A DNA stretch of 7,291 bases from Treponema sp. Lineage in GTDB: Bacteria > Spirochaetota > Spirochaetia > Treponematales > Treponemataceae. The first letter of the stretch is position 1. Every line of letters starts with the position of its first letter. This document shows, in pieces, positions 1 to 6,955 of the stretch. The DNA lies in assembly GCA_017963165.1 (NCBI GenBank), contig JAGCTZ010000092.1, forward strand, positions 1 to 7,291. The letters run 5' to 3'. A program made the position numbers and the translations under genes. The notes under the pieces were generated by a model, which was not told where the DNA came from, ran no database searches, and was given only the letters and a program-made list of their open reading frames with translations.

Positions 1-45
1 GAAGAAGCTGAAGAAGTTTCTTCTGCAGAAGCACTCGCTGCATAG
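1..45 (+). other. tmRNA proteolysis-tag reading frame (partial)
   Basis: This is the visible end of the tag frame inside tmRNA: GAA GAA GCT GAA GAA GTT TCT TCT GCA GAA GCA CTC GCT GCA TAG, giving EEAEEVSSAEALAA. The final ALAA is the usual degradation signal. The part before it is strongly acidic, with five Glu among the 14 visible residues. At least the resume codon and possibly more residues lie before the window, so the full tag is longer than 14 residues. Confidence 0.88.
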
Positions 46-269
46 CAGTGCAGGAACTCCTTGGGCTCTGTTCCGCGTTTGAGGATGTTCCTTTACCTAT
101 CGGGACTTGCTGCATGTAGTTTCTGAAATGCATGCGGGACTTTTTATCAGAATACGGAGGCGACGCTTGTTATGCTGCTACCGGCTCCCGACAACCACCT
201 CGCATAACTAAACCTGTAGATGTACCTGGTTTACCTTCCCGGACAGGAGTTCAATTCTCCTCACCTCCA
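1..269 (+). ncRNA. ssrA: Transfer-messenger RNA (tmRNA), 3' portion, 5' end outside the window
   Basis: tmRNA rescues ribosomes stalled on broken messages: it acts as an alanine tRNA, then as a short message whose tag marks the product for proteolysis. The window opens inside the tag frame. Codons 1-45 read EEAEEVSSAEALAA and then TAG, with the LAA end typical of protease-recognised tags. The region after the tag is rich in complementary segments, as expected for the pseudoknots. The 3' end is a clear tRNA-like part: T-stem AGGAG, loop TTCAATT, stem CTCCT (245-261), then the acceptor strand CACCTCC (262-268) and the discriminator A269. The next bases are CTT, so the CCA end is not encoded and must be added by tRNA nucleotidyltransferase. 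The 5' acceptor half, D-loop and resume codon are outside the window. The identification is firm; the 5' extent is unknown. Confidence 0.95.
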
Positions 270-275
270 CTTTTC

Positions 276-306
276 GCTCTTACTGATAAAGTAAGAGCTT
301 TTTTTT
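276..306 (+). terminator. Rho-independent terminator of ssrA
   Basis: A perfect 8-bp stem, GCTCTTAC (276-283) with GTAAGAGC (291-298), closes the loop TGATAAA and runs straight into eight T residues (299-306). It lies 6 bases after the tmRNA 3' end. On the minus strand the hairpin is followed by GAAAAG, not a T-run, so it should end ssrA transcripts but not those of the converging hslO gene. No other clear terminator for hslO is visible in 307-341. Confidence 0.92.
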
Positions 307-341
307 AAATATATTTTCTTCACTCGCAAAAGGCTCGTGTT

Positions 342-1307
342 TTATAGATCTTCTTTGTTTATTGTATATACACTTCCGCAATTTCTACATTCTATTTGGA
401 TTGAATCATTTGATTCTTCAAGCATTTCTTTAAGCTGTTCTGGAGGAAGCGTTTTTAGATAGCCTATGAACTTTTCTTCGCTGCACGGGCAGTCATAGAT
501 AATATCTCTTTTTACTGTAATAACAGGATTAAACTCTCGGAACAAGCCTATTATAATATCTTCGGAATCAACTTCTTTTTCACTGTATAAAAGGCCAAGA
601 CTAGGACAAGCTTTAAATGCATTTTCTACACCTGTAAGAAGCTTTTCTTCTTCGTCTGTTTCTTCCTGATGGCTATCAAGCTGACTTCCAACTCCTGCAG
701 TTCCACCAGTTTTTGGCATAACCTGAATATACATTACACCGGCACCGATTACTCTACCCTGCTTATCAAATTGAATGCTTGAATTAAAGGCCGTATTAAT
801 CTGTTCTGATTGAGCAAAATATGTAGCAAAATCTTTTGCAATATTTCCACCATCAACTTCTACTGTAGAATTCTGTGGAAATTTATCATCCTGATGTACA
901 CGTGAAAAACTGAAGGTTCCCGGTCCCATAAATGGTGAAAGATCCCAGTTTTCGAGTTCGGTCTGTAAAGGAATATTGTTGTTATAAAGATAACCACGTA
1001 CATAACCTTTTGAATCTGCTTCGACAGAATAGCCTTGTGCTGGACCGGTTCCTTCGTACTTTATGACAACATGCTCCATATCCTTCATCATTGGAATTGT
1101 CATAGCACCACAAAGACTTGCCTGACCAAGAATATATGTTTCAAGGATTCCAAGCTTATGCTGTGCTCTGATTTGATTTACAAAGCGTGTACCATGAAAA
1201 AGAGCTCCCCTCACCCGACCATTTGCCATTGTAAAAACAGTAAGCTGGTCGGGTTCAAGAGTGTCGAGATATGTTTGTAATTCTTTATCTAATAGTTGTT
1301 TAATCAT
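342..1307 (-). CDS. hslO: Redox-regulated molecular chaperone Hsp33
   Basis: Hsp33 is a cytosolic holdase. With zinc bound to four reduced cysteines it is inactive; oxidative unfolding of this switch exposes the client-binding surface. The 321-residue product has the N-terminal core domain (about 1-195, with the GRVRG and FMGPGTFSFSR segments), a linker, and the C-terminal redox switch. The switch is complete, with C273-P-C275 and C307-R-N-C310 as the CxC and CxxC pairs. The length is somewhat above the roughly 290 residues usual for the family. The extra length appears to be a Gly/Ser- and acid-rich stretch at about 199-221, just after the core. The ATG start fits the family N-terminus, although the ribosome binding site is poor (an AGAAGGG-like stretch about 14-20 bases upstream). 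The gene lies 45 bp downstream of the phosphoesterase gene and may be read through from it. It converges on ssrA. Confidence 0.95.
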   Translation of the reverse strand: MIKQLLDKELQTYLDTLEPDQLTVFTMANGRVRGALFHGTRFVNQIRAQHKLGILETYILGQASLCGAMTIPMMKDMEHVVIKYEGTGPAQGYSVEADSKGYVRGYLYNNNIPLQTELENWDLSPFMGPGTFSFSRVHQDDKFPQNSTVEVDGGNIAKDFATYFAQSEQINTAFNSSIQFDKQGRVIGAGVMYIQVMPKTGGTAGVGSQLDSHQEETDEEEKLLTGVENAFKACPSLGLLYSEKEVDSEDIIIGLFREFNPVITVKRDIIYDCPCSEEKFIGYLKTLPPEQLKEMLEESNDSIQIECRNCGSVYTINKEDL

Positions 1308-1352
1308 AATTGTTTTACAGGGCCCTTCTACAAGCTCAATGGCCCCATATAC

Positions 1353-2522
1353 TTATTTAGTGTTAATTGACTTTGTCTTAAGAACAGTTCCATCGTATTT
1401 ATAAATTGTAAGATCAAGCTTGTTCTTGTAAACCTTCATGTCTACCCAGCCAAAGTTATCATTATCAAGCCACTTTGAATATGGTGAAGTATAAATTAAA
1501 TCTTTGTCGAGTTTACCACCCATTCCACCAAGAATAAGATAATCTACACCATCCTTTTCAAGGAATTCAAAGAAGTGGTTATGTCCACCCAAATGAAGGT
1601 CAACATTATATTTTTCAAGAATAGGACAGATTGTATCAATTACACTTGGAATATCACCCCAGTTTTTATTTGCTGCGCTATCATAATAACCAGAACCTGT
1701 AACATAACAATGTGAAATTACGAGAACTGTATCTTCCTGAGGAATTTCTTCGAGCTGTTCGATAAGCCATTTTTCCTGAATTTTAGAGAATTCAGCATCA
1801 TCCCAAACCATAAAAAGGAAAATCATGTGGATTGTTCCGTTGTCCATGCGGAAGTATTTTTTGTCACCCTTCTGCATAAATGCATGCTTAAATGCAGGGA
1901 AACCGTTTACAATAAAATCGTGGTTACCTGGTATAACAACAGATTTTGTATTTTTAAGGTTATCGCGCATATCATTTACAGCACTTTGCATAATTGGCGG
2001 AACCATACCAACCTCTGAAATGTCGCCAAGACAGAAGAAAGCATCATAATTGCGTGAATCAATCTGCTGAAGAATCTTTGTACGTGCTTCTGCATTGGAA
2101 TTACCTGAACCCCAGTGTGGATCAGAAGCGAATGCATAATGAGCAAGCAGGTCTTTATCTGCAGAGTTTGAAGAAACAGGAAGCGGTTCCTTCTGAGATA
2201 AAAGTTTTAAACCCGAATTATCAATAGGAAGACGTGGAAGAATCATAAGTGCAACATAAATGATAATCCAAAGACACATTGAAAAAATTGAAAATACACG
2301 AGAAAGTATTGTTGTTACTTTATTACTTTTTAAGATATTTATTGCAAGGAAAATTACAGGAAACAATGCTGTGAGCAAAAGCATTATATAAGCAAAGAAA
2401 ATACCCTGATGCCAATGCAAGGTTCCCATCAATCCCGGACGGGCACTAAACCAGATAAAAGTAACGGCACAAATTGCAATTGCAACAAGTCCGATATTAA
2501 ATGTTTTTTTGTCAGCTTTCAT
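1353..2522 (-). CDS. Membrane-anchored calcineurin-like metallophosphoesterase
   Basis: The 389-residue product has three predicted N-terminal membrane segments (about 8-26, 39-62 and 73-95) and then a metal-dependent phosphoesterase domain (about 128-370). The dinuclear-metal motifs are visible in order: SDPHWG (D134, H136), GD at 166-167, GNHD at 199-202, a single His in VISHC (H271), and GGHNH (312-316). The first motif has Pro where many relatives have Leu, and the last reads GGHNH rather than GHTH, but all metal ligands are present. Positive charges at the N-terminus and between segments 2 and 3 suggest the catalytic domain faces outside the cytoplasm. The substrate cannot be told from sequence: phospholipid, nucleotide or phosphoprotein hydrolysis are all possible. 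The ATG has a strong ribosome binding site, AAAGGAG, 10 bases upstream (2533-2539). A candidate promoter lies in the 57-bp gap behind the GH51 gene. Confidence 0.88.
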   Translation of the reverse strand: MKADKKTFNIGLVAIAICAVTFIWFSARPGLMGTLHWHQGIFFAYIMLLLTALFPVIFLAINILKSNKVTTILSRVFSIFSMCLWIIIYVALMILPRLPIDNSGLKLLSQKEPLPVSSNSADKDLLAHYAFASDPHWGSGNSNAEARTKILQQIDSRNYDAFFCLGDISEVGMVPPIMQSAVNDMRDNLKNTKSVVIPGNHDFIVNGFPAFKHAFMQKGDKKYFRMDNGTIHMIFLFMVWDDAEFSKIQEKWLIEQLEEIPQEDTVLVISHCYVTGSGYYDSAANKNWGDIPSVIDTICPILEKYNVDLHLGGHNHFFEFLEKDGVDYLILGGMGGKLDKDLIYTSPYSKWLDNDNFGWVDMKVYKNKLDLTIYKYDGTVLKTKSINTK

Positions 2523-2566
2523 TTTGCAAGAACTCCTTTTTTTTGCTCTCCGACAAGCTTAAATTT

Positions 2567-2572
2567 ATTATA
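2567..2572 (-). promoter_or_regulatory. Candidate -10 box for the metallophosphoesterase gene
   Basis: On the minus strand this is a perfect TATAAT, 44 bases before the ATG at 2522, in the short gap after the GH51 stop codon. The best -35 match is weak: TTGTAT (2591-2596, spacer 18), lying inside the last codons of the GH51 gene. It would allow the phosphoesterase and hslO to be transcribed separately from the upstream operon. AT-rich gaps produce such boxes by chance, so this is tentative. Confidence 0.42.
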
Positions 2573-2579
2573 CAACTTT

Positions 2580-4172
2580 TTACTCTTCAAATACAATCAC
2601 ATTCCATGAAAGAGGCTTAAGCTTTGTTTCTGCAATACCATCTTTAATTGTTGCAGAAGAATTAATATCAGGCTTTTTCCATTCATCACCGAAGTTGCTC
2701 TTTTTATCAAAATCTTTGCTGAACATTTCGTAATGACTTACTTCATTTGTTCCTTCAAATCCACGGATATCAAGTTCCAAAGGATATTCTTCAGTCTGAT
2801 TTCGATTGATTACAAATACAGTAAGTCGCTTACCGTCCTTATCCCAGGCACAGGCAGCATCAATATAAGGAACATTGTTCTTGCCTGTATATTGAGATGT
2901 ATCATCAATTGCATAGCCAGGCATATCGTAAACAGGTCCGTCAACTGTAACCTGCATTGAAGTTCCTTTTGCATATTCAAGAAGCTGCATAAAGGCATGA
3001 TAAGAAGCACTTTTCCATACATGATCATGATCTGATGAACAAAGCGCACCGAGACCTCCGGTCATACAGCTTAACTTTACTCTATCAGCATGACGAAGAA
3101 TTGCAAGTTGAATGCTTGTCATCGAAAGAAGCTTTATCATATCACCACCAGGGAAATCCCGTGTCGGCATATTATCAGGATCATGAAGGATGTATGGACG
3201 TTCCGGATCAAATCTGAAATGAGAACGTGCCATATTATAAGGGCCATAACCGGGATTCAGCGGGCTGAATGGTCGTTCAAAGGCGCCGTATTCATCAAAG
3301 CTTATATTTACTTTTCTAGGCGAACGATGCTTTGCCTGAATATAATCAAGCATTGCTGCTTCTGTATTTATAAAATCTTCATAATAGTGAGCTCCGCCTA
3401 ACAAAGAAAGAATATCGCCGGGCTTTGCTGAATGATAATGATGAAGTGCAAGATAATCGACTGTGTCATAACATTTATCCATTACCTTTGCTTCCCATTC
3501 AGGATAATGTTCCATAAAAGAAGCAGAAGAACCACAGGCTACAGTTTCAATTGAAGCATCAATCCATTTCATAGCTTTAGAAGCTTCATGGCAAAGGATT
3601 CCATATCCTTCGGGATTTTTTTCCCAGGAACCAAGCTGCCAATGTCCATCCATTTCATTTCCAAGACACCAGGTCTTTACACCATAAGGCTGTTCGTGTC
3701 CATTCTTGCGGCGTAAATCAGACCAATAGGTTCCGCCTTTATGATTTGTATATTCTACACAATCCATTGCGTCCTGTAAGTTTCCTGTTCCAAGATTTAC
3801 AGTATAAATTGAAGAAGTCTTTATTTTTTCTGCCCACTGAAGATATTCATCATGACCAACTTCGTTTGTAATATACTGATACCATGCAGGATCAAGATGA
3901 ACCTTTCTCTGCTCCTTAGGACCTATAGAATCCTTCCATTGCCAGGCAGAAACAAAATTACCACCTGGAAGACGAACAGCGGGAAGTCCAGTTTCTTTGA
4001 GCAGGTCAATTACATCTTTACGAAAGCCCTGTTCATCTGCTGTTGGATGTTTTGGGTTATACATAAAACCGTTTACCATTGTTCCGATTGGTTCAAGAAA
4101 TGCAGAATAGAGGCGATTTGAAATTTCACCAATTTTGAATTTTGGATGAATTGTTATTCTTGGTTTTGACAT
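2580..4172 (-). CDS. GH51 alpha-L-arabinofuranosidase, cytosolic
   Basis: This enzyme releases terminal alpha-L-arabinofuranosyl groups from arabinan, arabinoxylan or arabinogalactan oligosaccharides by a retaining mechanism. The 530-residue product (from the start used here) carries the GH51 signature RLPGGNFVSAWQWKD near the N-terminus (about 77-91). The acid/base Glu is in CLGNEMDG (E173), and HHYH follows at about 244-247. The nucleophile Glu is in SFDEYG (E294). A C-terminal beta domain follows from about 430. There is no signal peptide, so it should act on oligosaccharides already imported. An in-frame ATG lies 48 bases upstream at 4220, inside the MATE gene, with a product that would add a charged 16-residue extension. 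The start at 4172 is preferred because AAGGAG sits 6 bases before it and MSKPRITIHPKF matches a normal family N-terminus. The MATE stop lies 10 bases upstream, implying translational coupling. Confidence 0.93.
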   Translation of the reverse strand: MSKPRITIHPKFKIGEISNRLYSAFLEPIGTMVNGFMYNPKHPTADEQGFRKDVIDLLKETGLPAVRLPGGNFVSAWQWKDSIGPKEQRKVHLDPAWYQYITNEVGHDEYLQWAEKIKTSSIYTVNLGTGNLQDAMDCVEYTNHKGGTYWSDLRRKNGHEQPYGVKTWCLGNEMDGHWQLGSWEKNPEGYGILCHEASKAMKWIDASIETVACGSSASFMEHYPEWEAKVMDKCYDTVDYLALHHYHSAKPGDILSLLGGAHYYEDFINTEAAMLDYIQAKHRSPRKVNISFDEYGAFERPFSPLNPGYGPYNMARSHFRFDPERPYILHDPDNMPTRDFPGGDMIKLLSMTSIQLAILRHADRVKLSCMTGGLGALCSSDHDHVWKSASYHAFMQLLEYAKGTSMQVTVDGPVYDMPGYAIDDTSQYTGKNNVPYIDAACAWDKDGKRLTVFVINRNQTEEYPLELDIRGFEGTNEVSHYEMFSKDFDKKSNFGDEWKKPDINSSATIKDGIAETKLKPLSWNVIVFEE

Positions 4173-4178
4173 GATTTT

Positions 4179-4184
4179 CTCCTT
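4179..4184 (-). promoter_or_regulatory. Ribosome binding site deciding the GH51 start, overlapping the MATE stop
   Basis: On the minus strand the sequence reads TAAGGAGAAAATCATG. The MATE stop TAA (4185-4183) provides the first two bases of AAGGAG, and the GH51 ATG follows 6 bases later at 4172. The upstream in-frame ATG at 4220 has no comparable site. The arrangement suggests that ribosomes ending MATE translation restart on the arabinofuranosidase. Confidence 0.85.
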
Positions 4185-5565
4185 ATTTTCCCGTTGATAT
4201 CTTTTTAATCCATTTTTCACTCTTTAGCCTGAATACACACCAGATTGTTTTTACGACATCTGCTGAATTTAATGAAACATATATCCAGAAAGCTGACCAG
4301 TGAAAAACAAAGCCTGCAAGAATTCCAAGTGGAAGTGCAAGTACCCATAAGAAGACATTATCTGTGACCATGAGCATTTTTGTATCACCGCCACCACGCA
4401 AGACACCTTTTGTCATAATGCTATTTGTTGCACGGAAAATTATAATAAAACTGATTGCATTCATAAGTTGACGTGCAATCTGTTTTGTTTCGAAAGAAAC
4501 ATTGTAAGTATTGATGATAGGGTTGCTTGCAATCATAATGAACAAAGCAGAAATTGCTCCGAGTCCGAAACCAAGTCCCAGGAACAGCCAGCCCTGCATC
4601 ATTGTTTTTTCCCGGCCATCACGACCAAGAGTTTGTCCGGTTACTATAGCACCCGCCTGACTTACACCCTGAATTACAACAGTACTAAGCTGTTGTGTAA
4701 CACTTGTAATTGCATTTGCAGCAACAAAGGTAGCGCCAAGACGACCAATTACCATTGCAACGGAATTATTACCTATTGCAAGAATACCATCACTTATTAA
4801 AACCGGAATACTTATTCTGATATATTCGCCAAGAAGCGAACCTGTTTTCATAAAGATATCTTTTACACGGAACAAAATCTTTTTGTCTTTAATAAAAAGA
4901 TATCCAAGAATCATTCCAGCTTCGAAAAGTCGTGCAATTAAAGTTCCAAGTGCGGCACCTGCAACTTCCATTCTAGGTGCGCCAAACTTACCAAAAATGA
5001 ATGTATAATTTGCAAGAAGATTTACAAAGAAAGCTCCAATAGAAACAAACAGTGGAAGCTTTACCTGCCCTACACTGCGCAAAACAATCGTTGTGACAAG
5101 TGATGTACCCAAAAAGAAATATGTTACTATCGACCATTTAAAATACACACTTCCAAGATCAATAATAGTTTGATCCGGAGTATACATTCTCATGATTGTT
5201 TTTGGCATAATCAAAGTTGCAATTGCAAACAAAGCGGCCAGAGAAACAGTAAGTCTTAGCATAAGGCATACTGTTTGCCTTAAAGCAACAGCAGCTTTTT
5301 CTTCATCATGATGAGCGGTTTTCATTCCCCAGAAACGGGAAACCAGAACAGAAGCACCCATTCCAAGGCCCATACAGAAAATGTGATATATACTGATAAA
5401 AGAATTTGCCAGAGAAGTTGCCGAAAGTGCATTTTCGCCAAGCTCACCGACCATAATGGTATCAAGCATATTAACACCAATGGTGATGAGACTTTGCAAA
5501 GCTATAGGCAGCGCAAGGGCAAAAACGTTCTTATAAAATTCAGGTTCTTTTTTAAACAGTTTCAT
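4183..5565 (-). CDS. MATE-family efflux transporter
   Basis: The 460-residue product has about 12 membrane segments in two similar halves, the expected size for MATE exporters driven by Na+ or H+. Family hallmarks include the N-terminal ALPIALQSLITIGVNMLDTIMVG segment region (about 18-40), GELGENALSATSLANS (40-55), GASVLVSRFWG (70-80) and the second-half GVLRGGGDTK (387-396). The substrate is not predictable; drugs, metabolites or lipid-linked sugars are exported by different family branches. The ATG at 5565 overlaps the 3' end of the acyltransferase gene by 14 bp, with a short AGG (5572-5574) 6 bases upstream, so translation is probably coupled. The stop overlaps the ribosome binding site of the GH51 gene. 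The tight packing suggests an operon, although a direct link between this exporter and arabinose use is not shown. Confidence 0.93.
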   Translation of the reverse strand: MKLFKKEPEFYKNVFALALPIALQSLITIGVNMLDTIMVGELGENALSATSLANSFISIYHIFCMGLGMGASVLVSRFWGMKTAHHDEEKAAVALRQTVCLMLRLTVSLAALFAIATLIMPKTIMRMYTPDQTIIDLGSVYFKWSIVTYFFLGTSLVTTIVLRSVGQVKLPLFVSIGAFFVNLLANYTFIFGKFGAPRMEVAGAALGTLIARLFEAGMILGYLFIKDKKILFRVKDIFMKTGSLLGEYIRISIPVLISDGILAIGNNSVAMVIGRLGATFVAANAITSVTQQLSTVVIQGVSQAGAIVTGQTLGRDGREKTMMQGWLFLGLGFGLGAISALFIMIASNPIINTYNVSFETKQIARQLMNAISFIIIFRATNSIMTKGVLRGGGDTKMLMVTDNVFLWVLALPLGILAGFVFHWSAFWIYVSLNSADVVKTIWCVFRLKSEKWIKKISTGK

Positions 5566-6829
5566 TTTTTACCTGAGCTTTAGGTCTGTCTATTAATTTA
5601 AGAACCAGTTTATTACATAACTTATAAATAAATGCAAGTGCAAGTGTTCCCGCAAAAACAGCTGCGGCATATACAGCAAGATTCCAGTGGCCAGGCTTTG
5701 TTAATGGCTGACCATACTTACCGTAAATAATAAATCGGAATGCTGTAATTGCAATAAGATTCATCATGTAAGTTTCGAGGGATATATTTCCAAAAAAGCG
5801 GCTTACAGGATTTTGAGCATGATATTTCATAAGGATTACAAAAAGCAGAATTACATACATCGAAACTTCAGGCAACTGAGAACAATAAGTTACAAACTTA
5901 TTAAGACAACCCATGCCCTGACCATTAAATTCTGTCCAGTAACCAAACTTCATTCCTACAAAAGACTGTAGTGCGCTGAAAGCAAGATAAACAATAAGAA
6001 CAAGCAGGAACTTTGGCCAATATGCTTTTTTGAACCAGCTGGTAATCTTTTCTTCGTTGTGAGCGAAAATCATGCCAATAAGGAATGCAATACCAGAATT
6101 AACCCACCATTCTCCAAAGAACCAGATAATCCTTTCTTCCATCCACCATTTTGGATGATAAGCCTGATTAAGCCACCAGTTTGAAGGACCAGCCCACCAT
6201 GCTCTGTGTCCTGTAATACTAAAGAATACACCCTGAAGGAAAATAACAATAAACATTAACAGGAAGCAAACCTTTCGATTCTTTACATGTTTGAAAATGA
6301 AATAGAATGCAAGATAAAGGATTGTAAGAACAATCGGGTACCAGGCATATTCATTCATCAATGTAAGTCCAAGGAAATTAGTAATCCAGTGAGCAACAGG
6401 AAGCTTACCTTCTGTAATCAGCACGAATGGGAAATACAAAAGGACATTTACATAGAAAGGAATTACAATAGCCTTTAAAACGCGTTTCTTAAGGAAGCCA
6501 TTGAAATAATCAGGTTTTGTATAAAGACTTTTTATAAGACCAAACCCAGAACAGAAAAAGAAAATGGCAACAAATTTATAACCATAGTTTACAAATATGC
6601 TTAGTTCTCCAGGATGTCCCCAGCCCTTTGCCATGTTAGCATATTGAAATGCATTTTCCTGTGAAATATGATGCAGAATTACACCAATAGCAGCAAAGCC
6701 TCTTAAAGATTTTGTAATCTCAAGCGAAGCGCAATCTTCATGAAACTTATCTTTTCCAAATCCAGCGAATTTTCCGCCCCAAAGCAGGAGCAGCACACAT
6801 AAACCATAAATTACATAAGTTGTATACAT
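5552..6829 (-). CDS. Acyltransferase-3 family integral membrane protein
   Basis: Family members transfer acyl groups, often acetyl, to exported sugars, polysaccharides or lipids at the membrane. The 425-residue product is almost entirely hydrophobic, with about 10 membrane segments. It has the family's N-terminal motif SLRGFAAIGVILHH: R43 and the His pair H53-H54 from the start used here. The typical FFFCSGFGLIKSL segment follows (about 89-101). A loop at about 208-243 is very rich in Trp, with four WW pairs. The frame is open further upstream to a TTG at 6880 and an ATG at 6862, but these lie at or upstream of the -10 box. The ATG at 6829 has AAGG 9 bases before it and starts just before the first membrane segment, so it is preferred. 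The gene is the first of the apparent operon and overlaps the MATE gene. The acceptor is unknown. Confidence 0.87.
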   Translation of the reverse strand: MYTTYVIYGLCVLLLLWGGKFAGFGKDKFHEDCASLEITKSLRGFAAIGVILHHISQENAFQYANMAKGWGHPGELSIFVNYGYKFVAIFFFCSGFGLIKSLYTKPDYFNGFLKKRVLKAIVIPFYVNVLLYFPFVLITEGKLPVAHWITNFLGLTLMNEYAWYPIVLTILYLAFYFIFKHVKNRKVCFLLMFIVIFLQGVFFSITGHRAWWAGPSNWWLNQAYHPKWWMEERIIWFFGEWWVNSGIAFLIGMIFAHNEEKITSWFKKAYWPKFLLVLIVYLAFSALQSFVGMKFGYWTEFNGQGMGCLNKFVTYCSQLPEVSMYVILLFVILMKYHAQNPVSRFFGNISLETYMMNLIAITAFRFIIYGKYGQPLTKPGHWNLAVYAAAVFAGTLALAFIYKLCNKLVLKLIDRPKAQVKNETV

Positions 6830-6838
6830 AATTAAATA

Positions 6839-6842
6839 CCTT
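6839..6842 (-). promoter_or_regulatory. Ribosome binding site supporting the acyltransferase start
   Basis: AAGG on the minus strand lies 9 bases before the ATG at 6829. It is modest, but the alternative starts at 6862 and 6880 have no ribosome binding site and fall within or behind the promoter -10 box. This makes 6829 the best choice. Confidence 0.6.
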
Positions 6843-6860
6843 GTTTTTTTGTTTTCATAC

Positions 6861-6866
6861 ATTATA
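6861..6866 (-). promoter_or_regulatory. Candidate -10 box of the acyltransferase-MATE-GH51 operon
   Basis: The minus strand reads TGTTATATAATG, containing a perfect TATAAT at 6866-6861. Transcription would begin near 6854, leaving a leader of about 25 bases that includes the AAGG site and leads to the ATG at 6829. No good -35 box is seen at the usual distance (TACATT at spacer 17). A TTGAAA occurs, but only 8 bases away, which is too close. An activator-dependent promoter is possible; this is inference. Confidence 0.55.
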
Positions 6867-6911
6867 TAACAGATTTTCAATAAAATGTAGTCTTATGTTA
6901 AAGGTTTTATC

Positions 6912-6933
6912 AAAAAAAGGCACAAAAAGCCTT
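6912..6933 (-). terminator. Possible minus-strand terminator upstream of the operon promoter
   Basis: On the minus strand AAGGC (6933-6929) can pair with GCCTT (6921-6917) around the loop TTTTTGT, followed by five T residues (6916-6912). The stem is only 5 bp. A second small hairpin, CTTGC-CCT-GCAAG, overlaps it on the upstream side. It would keep minus-strand transcripts from the folded block or the insertion sequence out of the operon. Confidence 0.4.
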
Positions 6934-6955
6934 GCAGGGCAAGAGGGATTTGAAG

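Noticed and set aside
262..300. Integrase attachment site at the 3' end of ssrA
   Set aside because: tmRNA 3' ends are common island insertion sites, but here a terminator and then the housekeeping gene hslO follow directly, with no integrase and no repeated ssrA end.
1320..1345. GGGCC/GGCCC inverted repeat between the phosphoesterase and hslO genes
   Set aside because: The stem is only 5 bp with a 16-base loop and no T-run on the minus strand, so it is not a convincing terminator or regulatory site.
4173..4220. N-terminal extension of the arabinofuranosidase from an ATG at 4220
   Set aside because: It lies within the end of the MATE gene, has no ribosome binding site, and adds a charged stretch before a normal family N-terminus.
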